Positions 6,247-13,401 of a stretch of DNA of 19,839 nt are shown piece by piece. The notes beneath the pieces were generated by a model, which searched no databases, was not told where the DNA came from, and saw only the letters and a list, made by a program, of their open reading frames with translations. Origin of the DNA: CAVPLM01 sp964497095 (GTDB lineage Bacteria > Actinomycetota > Thermoleophilia > RBG-16-64-13); contig CAZCCL010000045.1 of the NCBI GenBank assembly GCA_964497095.1, positions 1 through 19,839 of the forward strand. Direction: 5' to 3'. The position numbers and the translations under genes were made by a program. How positions within the stretch are numbered: the stretch's first letter is position 1; each line of letters opens with the position of its first letter.

Positions 6247-7206
6247 TCAGCCCACGAACGCCCGATGCAGGTAGTGGGAGATGTCGTTGAAGGTGGTCCC
6301 GTCGGGTGCCGCCTCGCTCAGATTGACAAAGCACATGGGGCACATGGTGACCACTTCTGGCGCCGTGGCTCCCAATTGCTCCGCCCGCTTCTGGGCGTTG
6401 GCGAAAGCCTTCTCGGGATAGAGAGATTCGACCGGACCGCCGCAGCACCACGTCATGCGCCCGGACTTCGCCGGTTCCTTGACCGTCAATCCGACGGCTG
6501 CGAGAAGCCTGCGTGGCTCGTCGACGATGTTCTCGTAGCGAGCGAAGACGCACGGGTCGTGGATGGCCAGTTCACCCTCGAGGGCCGTCCGTGGCACCAG
6601 ATCCTTCTCCGCCAGGACCTCGATGTAGGTCCCGACCTGGACGTCGTAATCCGGGATCAACTTCGGGTAGACAGACCGGAGCATGTTGGTGGTGTGGGGG
6701 TCGATGGTGATGACGTTCTTCACGCCGTGCTTCCTAAACACTTCGTACACGCGGCGGGCGTGGTCGCTCACCGCCTCGTCGGCCCCCAGGTCGTGAGCAA
6801 GTGCCCCAGAGTAGAGATCGTCCTCATAGAGATAGCCGAACTCGACCCCGGCCTGCTTGAGGAGGGCGGCGACGTTGATTGGTACCTGATCGTAAACGGC
6901 ACGCAAATCGGCCGACGGCCGCGCCATGAAGGCGCTTACGTTGATCAGTCGGTTCATCTTGCGGCCGAGGGAGGTGAACCTAGCCAATGACGAATCGCCG
7001 AGACGTTTCTCAGCCTTGACCAGACCTTCGATGTAGGGAATCAGCTGATACATCATCCCGGTATAGAGAACGGTCTGCCCGCCGCGCGGCAGGTCCAGGC
7101 CGCGCGCCCACCGGGTGGCGTTTCTAGCGGAGATGGGCAGCACCGACTTTCGGAGGCGGAGGTTGTCCGCCAGTATGCCGATGACATCGCCAGTTGGTAG
7201 AGGCAT
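6247..7206 (-). CDS. HdrB/HdrD-like CCG-domain protein with degenerate first CCG site
   Basis: A 319-residue protein with two CCG-type halves as in heterodisulfide reductase HdrB/HdrD and related (Fe-S) oxidoreductases. The second half has the full CX34CCX33CxxC ligand set: Cys219 (HDPCVFARY), Cys254-Cys255 (WCCGGP), Cys289 and Cys292 (CPMC). These bind the non-cubane [4Fe-4S] cluster that cleaves disulfides in HdrB. The first half keeps the surrounding pattern but has LYSGALAHDLG (131-141) where CCG is expected and IDPHTTNML (168-176) where CxxC is expected; the protein has no other cysteines. It probably is the catalytic or sulfur-handling partner of the HdrC encoded just upstream. The start is ATG 7206 with AGGAGA; longer frames run into HdrC. 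Confidence 0.88.
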   Translation of the reverse strand: MPLPTGDVIGILADNLRLRKSVLPISARNATRWARGLDLPRGGQTVLYTGMMYQLIPYIEGLVKAEKRLGDSSLARFTSLGRKMNRLINVSAFMARPSADLRAVYDQVPINVAALLKQAGVEFGYLYEDDLYSGALAHDLGADEAVSDHARRVYEVFRKHGVKNVITIDPHTTNMLRSVYPKLIPDYDVQVGTYIEVLAEKDLVPRTALEGELAIHDPCVFARYENIVDEPRRLLAAVGLTVKEPAKSGRMTWCCGGPVESLYPEKAFANAQKRAEQLGATAPEVVTMCPMCFVNLSEAAPDGTTFNDISHYLHRAFVG

Positions 7207-7217
7207 GACCCTATCTC

Positions 7218-7523
7218 CTAAAGACCGAAGACTGAGCGGTTGATGTGATGGCGTAGAGAGCGCACGTTTTCTGCGATGTTGACGCCGGCGGGGCAGTTGA
7301 CCTCGCACATTTTGCAGAGAAGGCACGAATAGATGCTCTCAGTCTCCTCGAGCACCTGTTCTTCCATGCCCAGCAGCACGTAGCGGAACAGTCTGCGCGG
7401 AAGCACTTCGATCCCCATGGGACAGACAGCCGTGCAGACTCCACAGTTCATGCAGGCAGAGGCGTTGAACTCGTTGTGGCCTCCGACCTTCGTCGCAAGC
7501 TCGGGATTGACAAGGGTGCTCAT
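7218..7523 (-). CDS. hdrC: HdrC-like 2x[4Fe-4S] ferredoxin subunit
   Basis: A 101-residue protein of the heterodisulfide reductase subunit C type. It has two CxxCxxCxxxCP sets, Cys24/27/30/34 (ACMNCGVCTAVCPMGIEVLP) and Cys67/70/73/77 (CLLCKMCEVNCPAGVNI), joined by the helical linker LPRRLFRYVLLGMEEQVLEET typical of HdrC. It would pass electrons between HdrA and the HdrB-like CCG protein. Its ATG at 7523 overlaps the stop of the small winged-helix gene by 4 bp, with AAGGAGG upstream, and its stop is 11 bp before the CCG protein. Length is usual for a minimal HdrC. Confidence 0.93.
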   Translation of the reverse strand: MSTLVNPELATKVGGHNEFNASACMNCGVCTAVCPMGIEVLPRRLFRYVLLGMEEQVLEETESIYSCLLCKMCEVNCPAGVNIAENVRSLRHHINRSVFGL

Positions 7524-7768
7524 GCTCCCTCCTTCTCCACAGCCTGGTACAGGTAGAAGCCTTCGTCGTTGGCCTCCTTGATCTCAGTCACGTGACCGTA
7601 TTTGCGCATGCCCATCACCCAATACATCGCTTCGTGTGGAGGACAGCCGATCGCCTCGGCTACCTCCGGGACCGTCAGTGGTCCCGATTCCAGGGCCTTG
7701 AGGATCCTCCGGCGCATGAGGTGCTCGTCGCGGATTATTTCCCGGACGTCCCGGCTCACGCCTGACAT
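7520..7768 (-). CDS. Small winged-helix-like protein inside the Hdr operon
   Basis: An 82-residue protein. Residues ~15-60 read as a winged-helix unit: RRRILKALESGPLTVPEVAEAIG then CPPHEAMYWVMGMRKYG, followed by a wing-like strand pair (HVTEIKEANDEGFYLYQAV). Small proteins of this kind occur between hdrA and hdrC in some Hdr gene sets of anaerobes, and their function is not established; it could be a local regulator or a structural adaptor. ATG 7768 lies inside the end of hdrA (13 bp overlap) with AGGAG upstream, and the stop overlaps hdrC by 4 bp. The longer upstream frame overlaps hdrA and is rejected. It has one cysteine (Cys41). Confidence 0.85.
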   Translation of the reverse strand: MSGVSRDVREIIRDEHLMRRRILKALESGPLTVPEVAEAIGCPPHEAMYWVMGMRKYGHVTEIKEANDEGFYLYQAVEKEGA

Positions 7769-9531
7769 GGTGAAAGCTCCTGAAGTAAGCCGTCGATCAT
7801 GGCTCGTATCTGGGCATCGGTGTAGCCCTGCAGATCGATAGCGTTCTTGGGACAGACCGGTACGCAACCGCCGCAGCCCTTACACGCGGCTCGGTCGATG
7901 AAGGCGACGGCTTTGCCGTCTTCATCGACCTCTCTCGGAGCCTCATATGGGCAGGCTTCCAGACAAAGCCCGCACCAACTGCATTGATCGGGGTCGACCA
8001 TGGCGATGAGTGGATCGAGTTCGGCGTAGCCTCGCTTGAGAATAGCGCCGCTCTGCGTGACGGCGGCCAATCCGGAGGCTACGGCCTCGGCGGAGTTCTT
8101 CGGACTCTGACAGGCGCCACAGATGAACACCCCGTCCACCACCGTCTCCACCGGCCGGAGCTTGGGATGGATCTCATTGAAGAACCCGTCATTGCCCACC
8201 GGAAGCTTGAGCGCCTTGACCAGCTCGTCATTCTCTCTGGGGACCATGCCCGTGACCAGGACCACCAGGTCGGCCGGGATGGTCAGGTTCTCATTGCTGG
8301 TAAGGAGATCCCTGGTGGTCACGGTGAGAGGGTAGCCGTTCGTCCCGGCAGCGGTGCCCTTCGTGACCTTCTCCACCACCGGGGGCTCGTCATCCGGGAA
8401 ACGCAGGTAGAGAGCCCCTTCACCCCTAGATTCGTTGTAGAGCAGTTCGTACTTGCCGTACGAACGGATGTCGCGATAGAGATGGTACTGGCGTACAAGC
8501 GCACCCGCGGGTGCCTGCGCGCCTTTGGCCGTCACCTGCAGCGAGGCATGCACCGCCGCCGTACAGCAGTAGCGAGAACAGTACTGGTTCCCCTCCGATT
8601 GCCGGCTGCCCACACAGTAGATGTATACGATGCTTCGCACCGGCTTGCCCTGGTATTCGAGCGGCCCCTCCGCCGCATCGATGAGGCGCTTGAAGTCGGG
8701 CAGGGTCACCACTCCTTCAAGGCCGTGGCCGAATTCGCCGTCCGAAACCTGGTAGGTATCGAACCCCGTGGCCACCACGATCGAGCCGGCCTGCACCGTG
8801 ATGGTCTCCGGCGGTTCCCGGTCGATCCTGATAGCGACTTCATAGTCGCCGAAGCTACCAGACTTGCCGATCACCTCCGCGCTGGTGAAGGTTGTGATAT
8901 CCGGATGTCTACGGACTTTCGCCACAAGCGCATTGATCAGGCGACGACCGTTCTTTCCATAGGGGTACATCTCGTCGAACTTGCCCACCCAGCCTCCCAG
9001 CCGGGGCTCCTTTTCCACGAGAAAGACCGTCAGTCCTATCTCCGCCAGGCCGAGTGCGGCTCGCAGACCGGTGACGCCCCCTCCGATCACAACAGCTTTC
9101 GGGACCGTCTCCACCACGATCGGTTCGAGCGGTTCCGTTAATCGGGTGCGGGCTATTCCTGCCCGGAGCAGCCGCGCCGCCTTCTCCGTCGCCCCCAGTT
9201 TGTCGTCGGTATGGGTCCAGGAGCACTGCTCCCGTAGATTGACCTGGGTGTACTCGTAGGGGTTCAGACCGGCCCGCTTGGACATCTCCCGGAAGGTGAA
9301 GGTGTGCAGTTTCGGTGAGCAAGAAGCCACCACGATGCCGTCGAGCTTCTGTTCCTCGATGTCGTTTATGATCTCCTGTTGCGTGGCGTCGGAGCAAGTG
9401 AACATGGCCGTCCGGGCCACCACCACATCGGGTTCGGACTCGACCGCCGCCACCACGTCGTCGACCGACACATAATCGGAGATGTTGCCACCGCATTGGC
9501 AGACGTAGACGCCGATCCTGCGCCCGCTCAT
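7756..9531 (-). CDS. hdrA: HdrA-like flavoprotein with C-terminal 2x[4Fe-4S] domain
   Basis: A 591-residue HdrA. The N-terminal HdrA domain starts GVYVCQCGGNISDYV (7-21), with Cys46 in MFTCSD and Cys71 in ASCSPK. The FAD-binding Rossmann motif is VIGGGVTGLRAA (148-159) and VATGFDTY (253-260) follows. YCVGSR (305-310) with Cys318 and Cys322-323 forms the family's conserved Cys region. Two C-terminal clusters use Cys517/520/523/527 and Cys550/553/556/560. It lacks the ferredoxin insertion that full HdrA proteins carry between the Rossmann strand and the ATGF motif. HdrA is the flavin centre that bifurcates electrons in Hdr complexes. It overlaps the large HdrA upstream by 4 bp and is presumed its partner. 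Confidence 0.93.
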   Translation of the reverse strand: MSGRRIGVYVCQCGGNISDYVSVDDVVAAVESEPDVVVARTAMFTCSDATQQEIINDIEEQKLDGIVVASCSPKLHTFTFREMSKRAGLNPYEYTQVNLREQCSWTHTDDKLGATEKAARLLRAGIARTRLTEPLEPIVVETVPKAVVIGGGVTGLRAALGLAEIGLTVFLVEKEPRLGGWVGKFDEMYPYGKNGRRLINALVAKVRRHPDITTFTSAEVIGKSGSFGDYEVAIRIDREPPETITVQAGSIVVATGFDTYQVSDGEFGHGLEGVVTLPDFKRLIDAAEGPLEYQGKPVRSIVYIYCVGSRQSEGNQYCSRYCCTAAVHASLQVTAKGAQAPAGALVRQYHLYRDIRSYGKYELLYNESRGEGALYLRFPDDEPPVVEKVTKGTAAGTNGYPLTVTTRDLLTSNENLTIPADLVVLVTGMVPRENDELVKALKLPVGNDGFFNEIHPKLRPVETVVDGVFICGACQSPKNSAEAVASGLAAVTQSGAILKRGYAELDPLIAMVDPDQCSWCGLCLEACPYEAPREVDEDGKAVAFIDRAACKGCGGCVPVCPKNAIDLQGYTDAQIRAMIDGLLQELSPCQA

Positions 9532-12218
9532 GCCGGCACTCCCGCTTTCTCGAGGTATGCGACTGCCTGCGCGACTGCAGCGCCGGCGTGGAGGATGGAA
9601 TCAGGGATGTCCTTGGCTCCGGCCGCCGAGCCGGCTACGAAGACACCCGGCATATCGGTCCGACCGGGGTCAAGGTCCTCGTCGGCCTCGCCCACGTAGC
9701 AGTATGCGTCAAGGGAGGGGCTGCCCTCGGGGAACATGTGCTGCAGATCGGCGCCTGGCTGCACGCCTACCGCCAGCACGACCAGGTCGTGCTCGGCTTG
9801 GGCCATTCCGCCACCGTTCTCGATGTCTTCGTACTGCAGGATTAGGTTGCCGTCTTCCTTTTCGGCTATCTCCGAGATCCGGCCTCGCACGAAGTTGGCC
9901 CCCATAGCTTTGGCTTGTTCGTAGAACTCGTCGTAGCCCTTGCCCACAGCGCGGACATCCATGTAGTACACCGTGACGTCGGCCAGGGGCAAGGCGCCCA
10001 TGATGAGCTGGTTCTGTTTGATGGAGTACATGCAGCAGATCTTGGAACACAGGGGATTGTCGACGGTCTCGTCCCTGGAGCCTGTGCAAAGGATGTAGGC
10101 TATGCTGTCGGGGATCTTGCCGTCACCCGGGCGGACCACAGAGTTGTATGGTCTGGTCGGAGCCAAGAGCCGGTCCATCTGCATGGCGGTGATGACGTTC
10201 TTGTGCCTGCCGTAGCCGTATTGCGGCTTCGCGTCAGCCGGAAACAGCGTGAAGCCGGTGGCCAAGATGACCGTCCTCACCTCTGCTTCGATCTCTTCTC
10301 CCTGCATCTCTAGATGCACGCAATCCGCAGGACAGACTGCCACGCATTGATGGCACTCGGAGCACACGCCGCAATCCAAGCATCGGCTCGTGCTGTGGAG
10401 GGCCTCCTCCTCGGTCATCGTTTCCTCGTCCGGATAAAACTCCCCAGGCTCCAAGGCCACGCTTACCTCTGCGTTGCCGGGCGGGATCCGGCTGTAGGTC
10501 GCCTGCCTTTCTAGGACTGCGTGCTTGTCCACGACGGGTGGACCACCGTCGAATGCGTCCGGGTCGAGATCCTGGCCCTGAAGCCACCGGTCTATCATGA
10601 AGGCGGCACGCCAGCCTTGCCCGGCCGCTGAGGTGATCATCGAGGGACCTAGGACCACATCTCCCGCCGCGAATACGTGAGGAACTCCTGTCTGCAGAGT
10701 GCCGCTGGTCACCTGTAGGGTCCCGGAGGCGTTGACCGGGAGCCCAAACGCGCCCGAATCGGGTCTCATGCCCGCGGCGACGATCACCGCATCGCAGGCC
10801 AAGCTTCCTAGGGTGCCTTCGGCATACTGCGGACTGAACCGTCCCGTGTCGTCGTACACGGTCACGCAGTGCATGAGCTCGACTCCTCGCACCGTGTCTT
10901 CGCCCTCGATCCACGCGACCCCGCAGGAGTTCCTGAAGGTGACACCTTCTGCCTCCGCTTCCTCGATCTCTTGCGGGTGGGCAGGCATCATCTCTTGCGA
11001 CTCCAGACTGACCACCTGAACAGCTCGTGCCCCTTGTCGAAGGGCCGTGCGCGCAACGTCTATGGCCACATTGCCCCCTCCGATCACCACGACCCTCTTG
11101 TCCTCGACGTCGAGCTCTTCCCCGAGCTTGGCGGCCTTCAAGAAATCGGCTGCCCGCATCACACCGCGGAGATCTTCACCTTTGACGCGCAGCCTAGTGG
11201 CTTGGTGGGTACCGATAGCCAACAGCACAGCGTCGTAGCCCTCGGCTTTCAAAGCCTCCAAGTCATCCACACGCGAGTCGGTCACGATCGTTACACCCAG
11301 TGCGGTGACGTTGGCCACGTCTTCATCCACCACTTCGTTCGGAAGGCGGTAGGGAGGCAGCGCCAGCCGCAGCATACCGCCGGGCTGAGACGCCGCTTCG
11401 AATATCGTGACGTCGTATCCCTTGCGTGCCAGATGCCAGGCTGCGGTCAGCCCTGCAGGGCCCGAACCTACTATGGCAACCCTCTTGCCATTGGGCGGCG
11501 GGATCTCGACTGCTACCCGGCCTTTGGTGTAGTGATTGTCGGCGATGAACCGCTTGAGCCTGCGGATGGAAACCGATCCCTCCAGTTCGCCCCGGGTACA
11601 CTCGGCCTCGCATGGTGCATAGCAAGCTCTACCGAGGCTGCCCACCAGAGGCGTCGCCTCGCAGACCAGGTCAAAGGCCTTCTCGTACTGACCGCTGCGG
11701 ATCAGCGCGATGTAGCCATGAGCCTTGATCCCGGCTGGACACGCAGCCGTACAGGGTGAGGTGCCGGCTCTTTCGATCACTGCCTTCTTGGGCACAGCCT
11801 GCGGGAAGGGGATGTACGCGGCTCGCCGTGAGACCAGGTCGGTGTTGAACTCGTCCGGCACGGCCACGTTGCAGACCATCTCGCACTGCCGGCATCCGGT
11901 ACAGGCGACCTCATCGACATAGCGGGGCTTCCGTCGGATCTGCGCATGGAACCCGCCGGTGCCGTCACCGCGGATGCTCTCCACTTCAGAGTAGGTGAGA
12001 ACGGTGATGTTCGGATGATGGATGGTGGCCCCCATCTTGGGAGTAGAGATGCAACTCGCGCAATCCAGGGTCGGGAAGACCTTGCTCAGCAGGATCATCT
12101 TGCCGCCGACGCTGGACTCCTTCTCGACCAGAAGGACCTTGTAGCCCATGTCGCCGAGCTTGAGGGCGGATTCCATGCCCCCGATGCCACCCCCTATGAC
12201 CAAGGCGTCGTATTTCAC
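9528..12218 (-). CDS. hdrA: Large HdrA (HdrL-like) with inserted GltD/NfnB NAD(P)H-oxidoreductase module
   Basis: An 896-residue protein. Residues 1-~148 are HdrA: FAD motif VIGGGIGGMESA (7-18), LDCASCISTPKM (51-62) and a [4Fe-4S] set Cys106/109/112/116. Residues ~150-600 are a complete GltD/NfnB-like module: N-terminal Cys156/160 and Cys199/203/207, FAD motif GSGPAGL (251-257), NAD(P)H motif GGGNVAID (380-387) and VFAAGD (515-520). After a Cys-rich hinge (CLDCGVCSECHQCVAVCP, 613-630) HdrA resumes with ILATGF (651-656), YILCTGSR (708-715) and the CSKICC motif (724-729). It lacks the N-terminal HdrA domain that the 591-residue partner has. I infer NAD(P)H oxidation linked to Hdr-type electron transfer. 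The GTG start at 12218 overlaps the MvhD-like stop. Confidence 0.92.
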   Translation of the reverse strand: MKYDALVIGGGIGGMESALKLGDMGYKVLLVEKESSVGGKMILLSKVFPTLDCASCISTPKMGATIHHPNITVLTYSEVESIRGDGTGGFHAQIRRKPRYVDEVACTGCRQCEMVCNVAVPDEFNTDLVSRRAAYIPFPQAVPKKAVIERAGTSPCTAACPAGIKAHGYIALIRSGQYEKAFDLVCEATPLVGSLGRACYAPCEAECTRGELEGSVSIRRLKRFIADNHYTKGRVAVEIPPPNGKRVAIVGSGPAGLTAAWHLARKGYDVTIFEAASQPGGMLRLALPPYRLPNEVVDEDVANVTALGVTIVTDSRVDDLEALKAEGYDAVLLAIGTHQATRLRVKGEDLRGVMRAADFLKAAKLGEELDVEDKRVVVIGGGNVAIDVARTALRQGARAVQVVSLESQEMMPAHPQEIEEAEAEGVTFRNSCGVAWIEGEDTVRGVELMHCVTVYDDTGRFSPQYAEGTLGSLACDAVIVAAGMRPDSGAFGLPVNASGTLQVTSGTLQTGVPHVFAAGDVVLGPSMITSAAGQGWRAAFMIDRWLQGQDLDPDAFDGGPPVVDKHAVLERQATYSRIPPGNAEVSVALEPGEFYPDEETMTEEEALHSTSRCLDCGVCSECHQCVAVCPADCVHLEMQGEEIEAEVRTVILATGFTLFPADAKPQYGYGRHKNVITAMQMDRLLAPTRPYNSVVRPGDGKIPDSIAYILCTGSRDETVDNPLCSKICCMYSIKQNQLIMGALPLADVTVYYMDVRAVGKGYDEFYEQAKAMGANFVRGRISEIAEKEDGNLILQYEDIENGGGMAQAEHDLVVLAVGVQPGADLQHMFPEGSPSLDAYCYVGEADEDLDPGRTDMPGVFVAGSAAGAKDIPDSILHAGAAVAQAVAYLEKAGVPA

Positions 12219-12649
12219 GCCGCCTCCGCCCCGGACGGCTCCCCAGACGAACCCATGTCGGCCAGCATCCTCGAAAATTCGTGCATGTAGTTAACGAACG
12301 GCTCCGCACAGACCGAACATACGGCCGCCATCTTCACCCGCCTAGGGTCGTGGTCCTGTTCCTGCAGCATCGCCTGTGCGTCCGCCATGATCTTCGCGGT
12401 CCGTTCGCTACAATCGGGCAAGTAGGCACACTCCTCGCCGTCCGCGGCGATGAACACCCCGTCGAAGCCCTGCTGTATTGCATAGAGCACCCAGCCGGGC
12501 TTGATGCCGCTCGTGCAGGGGAGGCTGATGACAACCACGTTGGGCGAGTAGTGCATGTGCGAGCTGCCGGCCAGGTCGATGCCCGGGTCGGAGATGTTGT
12601 TGGTCGAGAAGACCAGTATCTTTGGCGCGAAGCCTTCGCCCTCGGACAC
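12215..12649 (-). CDS. MvhD/FlpD-like hydrogenase delta-subunit family protein with altered cysteines
   Basis: A 144-residue protein of the MvhD/FlpD family, which normally binds a [2Fe-2S] cluster and links HdrA to a hydrogenase or dehydrogenase. The framework is clear: IDLAGSSHMHYSPNVVVISLPC (24-45), VLYAIQQGFDGVFIAADGEECAY (54-76). The usual N-terminal CNWC-type cysteines are replaced by STNNIS (15-20), and the family's GCHPGDCHY reads AADGEECAY. It keeps Cys45, Cys74 and Cys80 and has a C-terminal CSVC (Cys111/114). It would link the large HdrA to another donor, or act structurally if the cluster is lost. No hydrogenase is encoded nearby. The GTG start at 12649 has GAGGAG upstream. Confidence 0.85.
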   Translation of the reverse strand: MSEGEGFAPKILVFSTNNISDPGIDLAGSSHMHYSPNVVVISLPCTSGIKPGWVLYAIQQGFDGVFIAADGEECAYLPDCSERTAKIMADAQAMLQEQDHDPRRVKMAAVCSVCAEPFVNYMHEFSRMLADMGSSGEPSGAEAA

Positions 12650-12664
12650 CTCAGGACTCCTCGA

Positions 12665-12950
12665 CTACTTGAGCTTCTTGACGAACAGCTTCATGTAACC
12701 GGGCTCTTCCACGAAACCCAGGTACTCGTNNNNNNNNNNCGTGCCCCACCTTCTTGGCCCAGGCCGGCAGGTCTTTCTGTGTGCCCGAATCGGTGGCGAG
12801 GACTTCCATGATCTCTCCCACCTTGACGTCGGCCATTCCCTTCTTGGCGGCCAAGATGGGACCGGGGCAAGAGGTGCCTCGGGCGTCCACGACCTTCTGG
12901 CCCTGAAGCGAGCTGAGGTCGGTTGTTCCGGCGCCGGTTTCTGCGGTCAT
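12665..12950 (-). CDS. tusA: TusA/SirA-like sulfur carrier protein (split by an N gap)
   Basis: TusA-family protein of about 90 residues. VVDARGTSCPGPILAAKKGM (20-39) holds the persulfide-carrying Cys28 in the CPGP motif, followed by VGEIMEVLATDSGTQKDLPAWAKKVGH. Ten Ns at 12730-12739 break the gene; beyond them, in another frame, it continues EYLGFVEEPGYMKLFVKKLK and stops at 12665. That ending is typical of TusA proteins from anaerobes. TusA accepts sulfane sulfur from a desulfurase or rhodanese and passes it to partners such as DsrE-type proteins. The start is ATG 12950 with AAGGAG upstream. It is the first structural gene after the ArsR-type regulator and lies 15 bp before the MvhD-like gene. 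Confidence 0.92.
12730..12739. other. Assembly gap placeholder (10 N)
   Basis: Exactly ten Ns inside tusA. On the minus strand the upstream side ends GGGCACG and the downstream side begins ACGAGTACC. Merging them on the shared ACG gives GGG CAC GAG TAC (G-H-E-Y), which restores the frame and a normal TusA C-terminus. Confidence 0.8.
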
Positions 12951-12964
12951 CGCTCTTCTCCTTT

Positions 12965-12982
12965 TCGAGACACTTTTCTCGA
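12965..12982. promoter_or_regulatory. Inverted repeat between the ArsR gene and tusA (candidate operator)
   Basis: TCGAGA-CACTTT-TCTCGA is a perfect 6+6 bp inverted repeat in the 45 bp between the ArsR-type gene and tusA, 14 bp upstream of the tusA start. It could be an operator for the adjacent regulator or an RNA hairpin that adjusts expression of the Hdr genes relative to the regulator. No clear promoter was found beside it. Confidence 0.4.
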
Positions 12983-12995
12983 GGATACGCTGTCG

Positions 12996-13394
12996 CTAGC
13001 TCTGGGCTCTAGGGCGTCCTGAGGTCGTTGCCTCCAGGAGCCCTGCCGCCTGAAGGGACTGACCCTCCTGCTGGTGCTGTTCGAGCAAGGCCTGACGGAT
13101 GAGAGTACATGCCTCGATGAACTTGGGGTTCGTGATCGAGTAGTAGACCGTCTGGCCTTCTTTACGCGAGCGGACGAGTTGCCGCTGCTTCAAGATACGT
13201 AGGTGCTGGGAGACGTTGTGCACGGAGGTATCGAGGTCGGCGGCGATGTCACCCACGCACCTCTCACCTTCCCTGAGTGTATAGAGGATGGCCAAGCGGT
13301 ACTCATTGGCCATCGCCTTACACAATTCGGCGTGCAAACCGAAGAGAGGTCTGACCTCAGAATAGAACGTATGTTTATTATCCTGTATTTGCAT
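12996..13394 (-). CDS. ArsR-family regulator of the TusA-Hdr operon
   Basis: A 132-residue winged-helix repressor. The ArsR core spans ~22-100: LCKAMANEYRLAILYTLREG, CVGDIAADLDTSVHNVSQHLRILKQ (46-70, recognition helix) and the wing LVRSRKEGQTVYYSI (73-87). Cysteines are Cys25, Cys46 and Cys96 (FIEACTLI). No ELCVCDL-type metal site is present; ArsR proteins next to TusA/DsrE/Hdr genes, such as the regulator of sulfur-oxidising sHdr operons, often sense persulfide through a cysteine pair. Cys46 and Cys96 are candidates, by inference only. It lies 45 bp upstream of tusA on the same strand. The ATG at 13394 has no good Shine-Dalgarno site and sits almost at the predicted transcription start. Confidence 0.9.
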   Translation of the reverse strand: MQIQDNKHTFYSEVRPLFGLHAELCKAMANEYRLAILYTLREGERCVGDIAADLDTSVHNVSQHLRILKQRQLVRSRKEGQTVYYSITNPKFIEACTLIRQALLEQHQQEGQSLQAAGLLEATTSGRPRAQS

Positions 13395-13401
13395 GTTTGC
13401 C

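Noticed and set aside
6224..6553. Upstream extension of the DsrE2-like frame
   Set aside because: It overlaps the CCG protein gene and has no family similarity; a perfect AGGAGG precedes TTG 6223.
7984..9141. A 385-residue open frame on the plus strand opposite hdrA
   Set aside because: It is the antisense shadow of hdrA, His/Arg/Gly-rich, with no recognisable motif.
5744..12950. Methanogen heterodisulfide reductase or dissimilatory sulfite reductase locus
   Set aside because: There is no dsrAB, no dsrMKJOP and no methanogenesis gene, and the HdrB-like protein lacks one of the two cluster sites. TusA/DsrE2 alone do not prove sulfite reduction.
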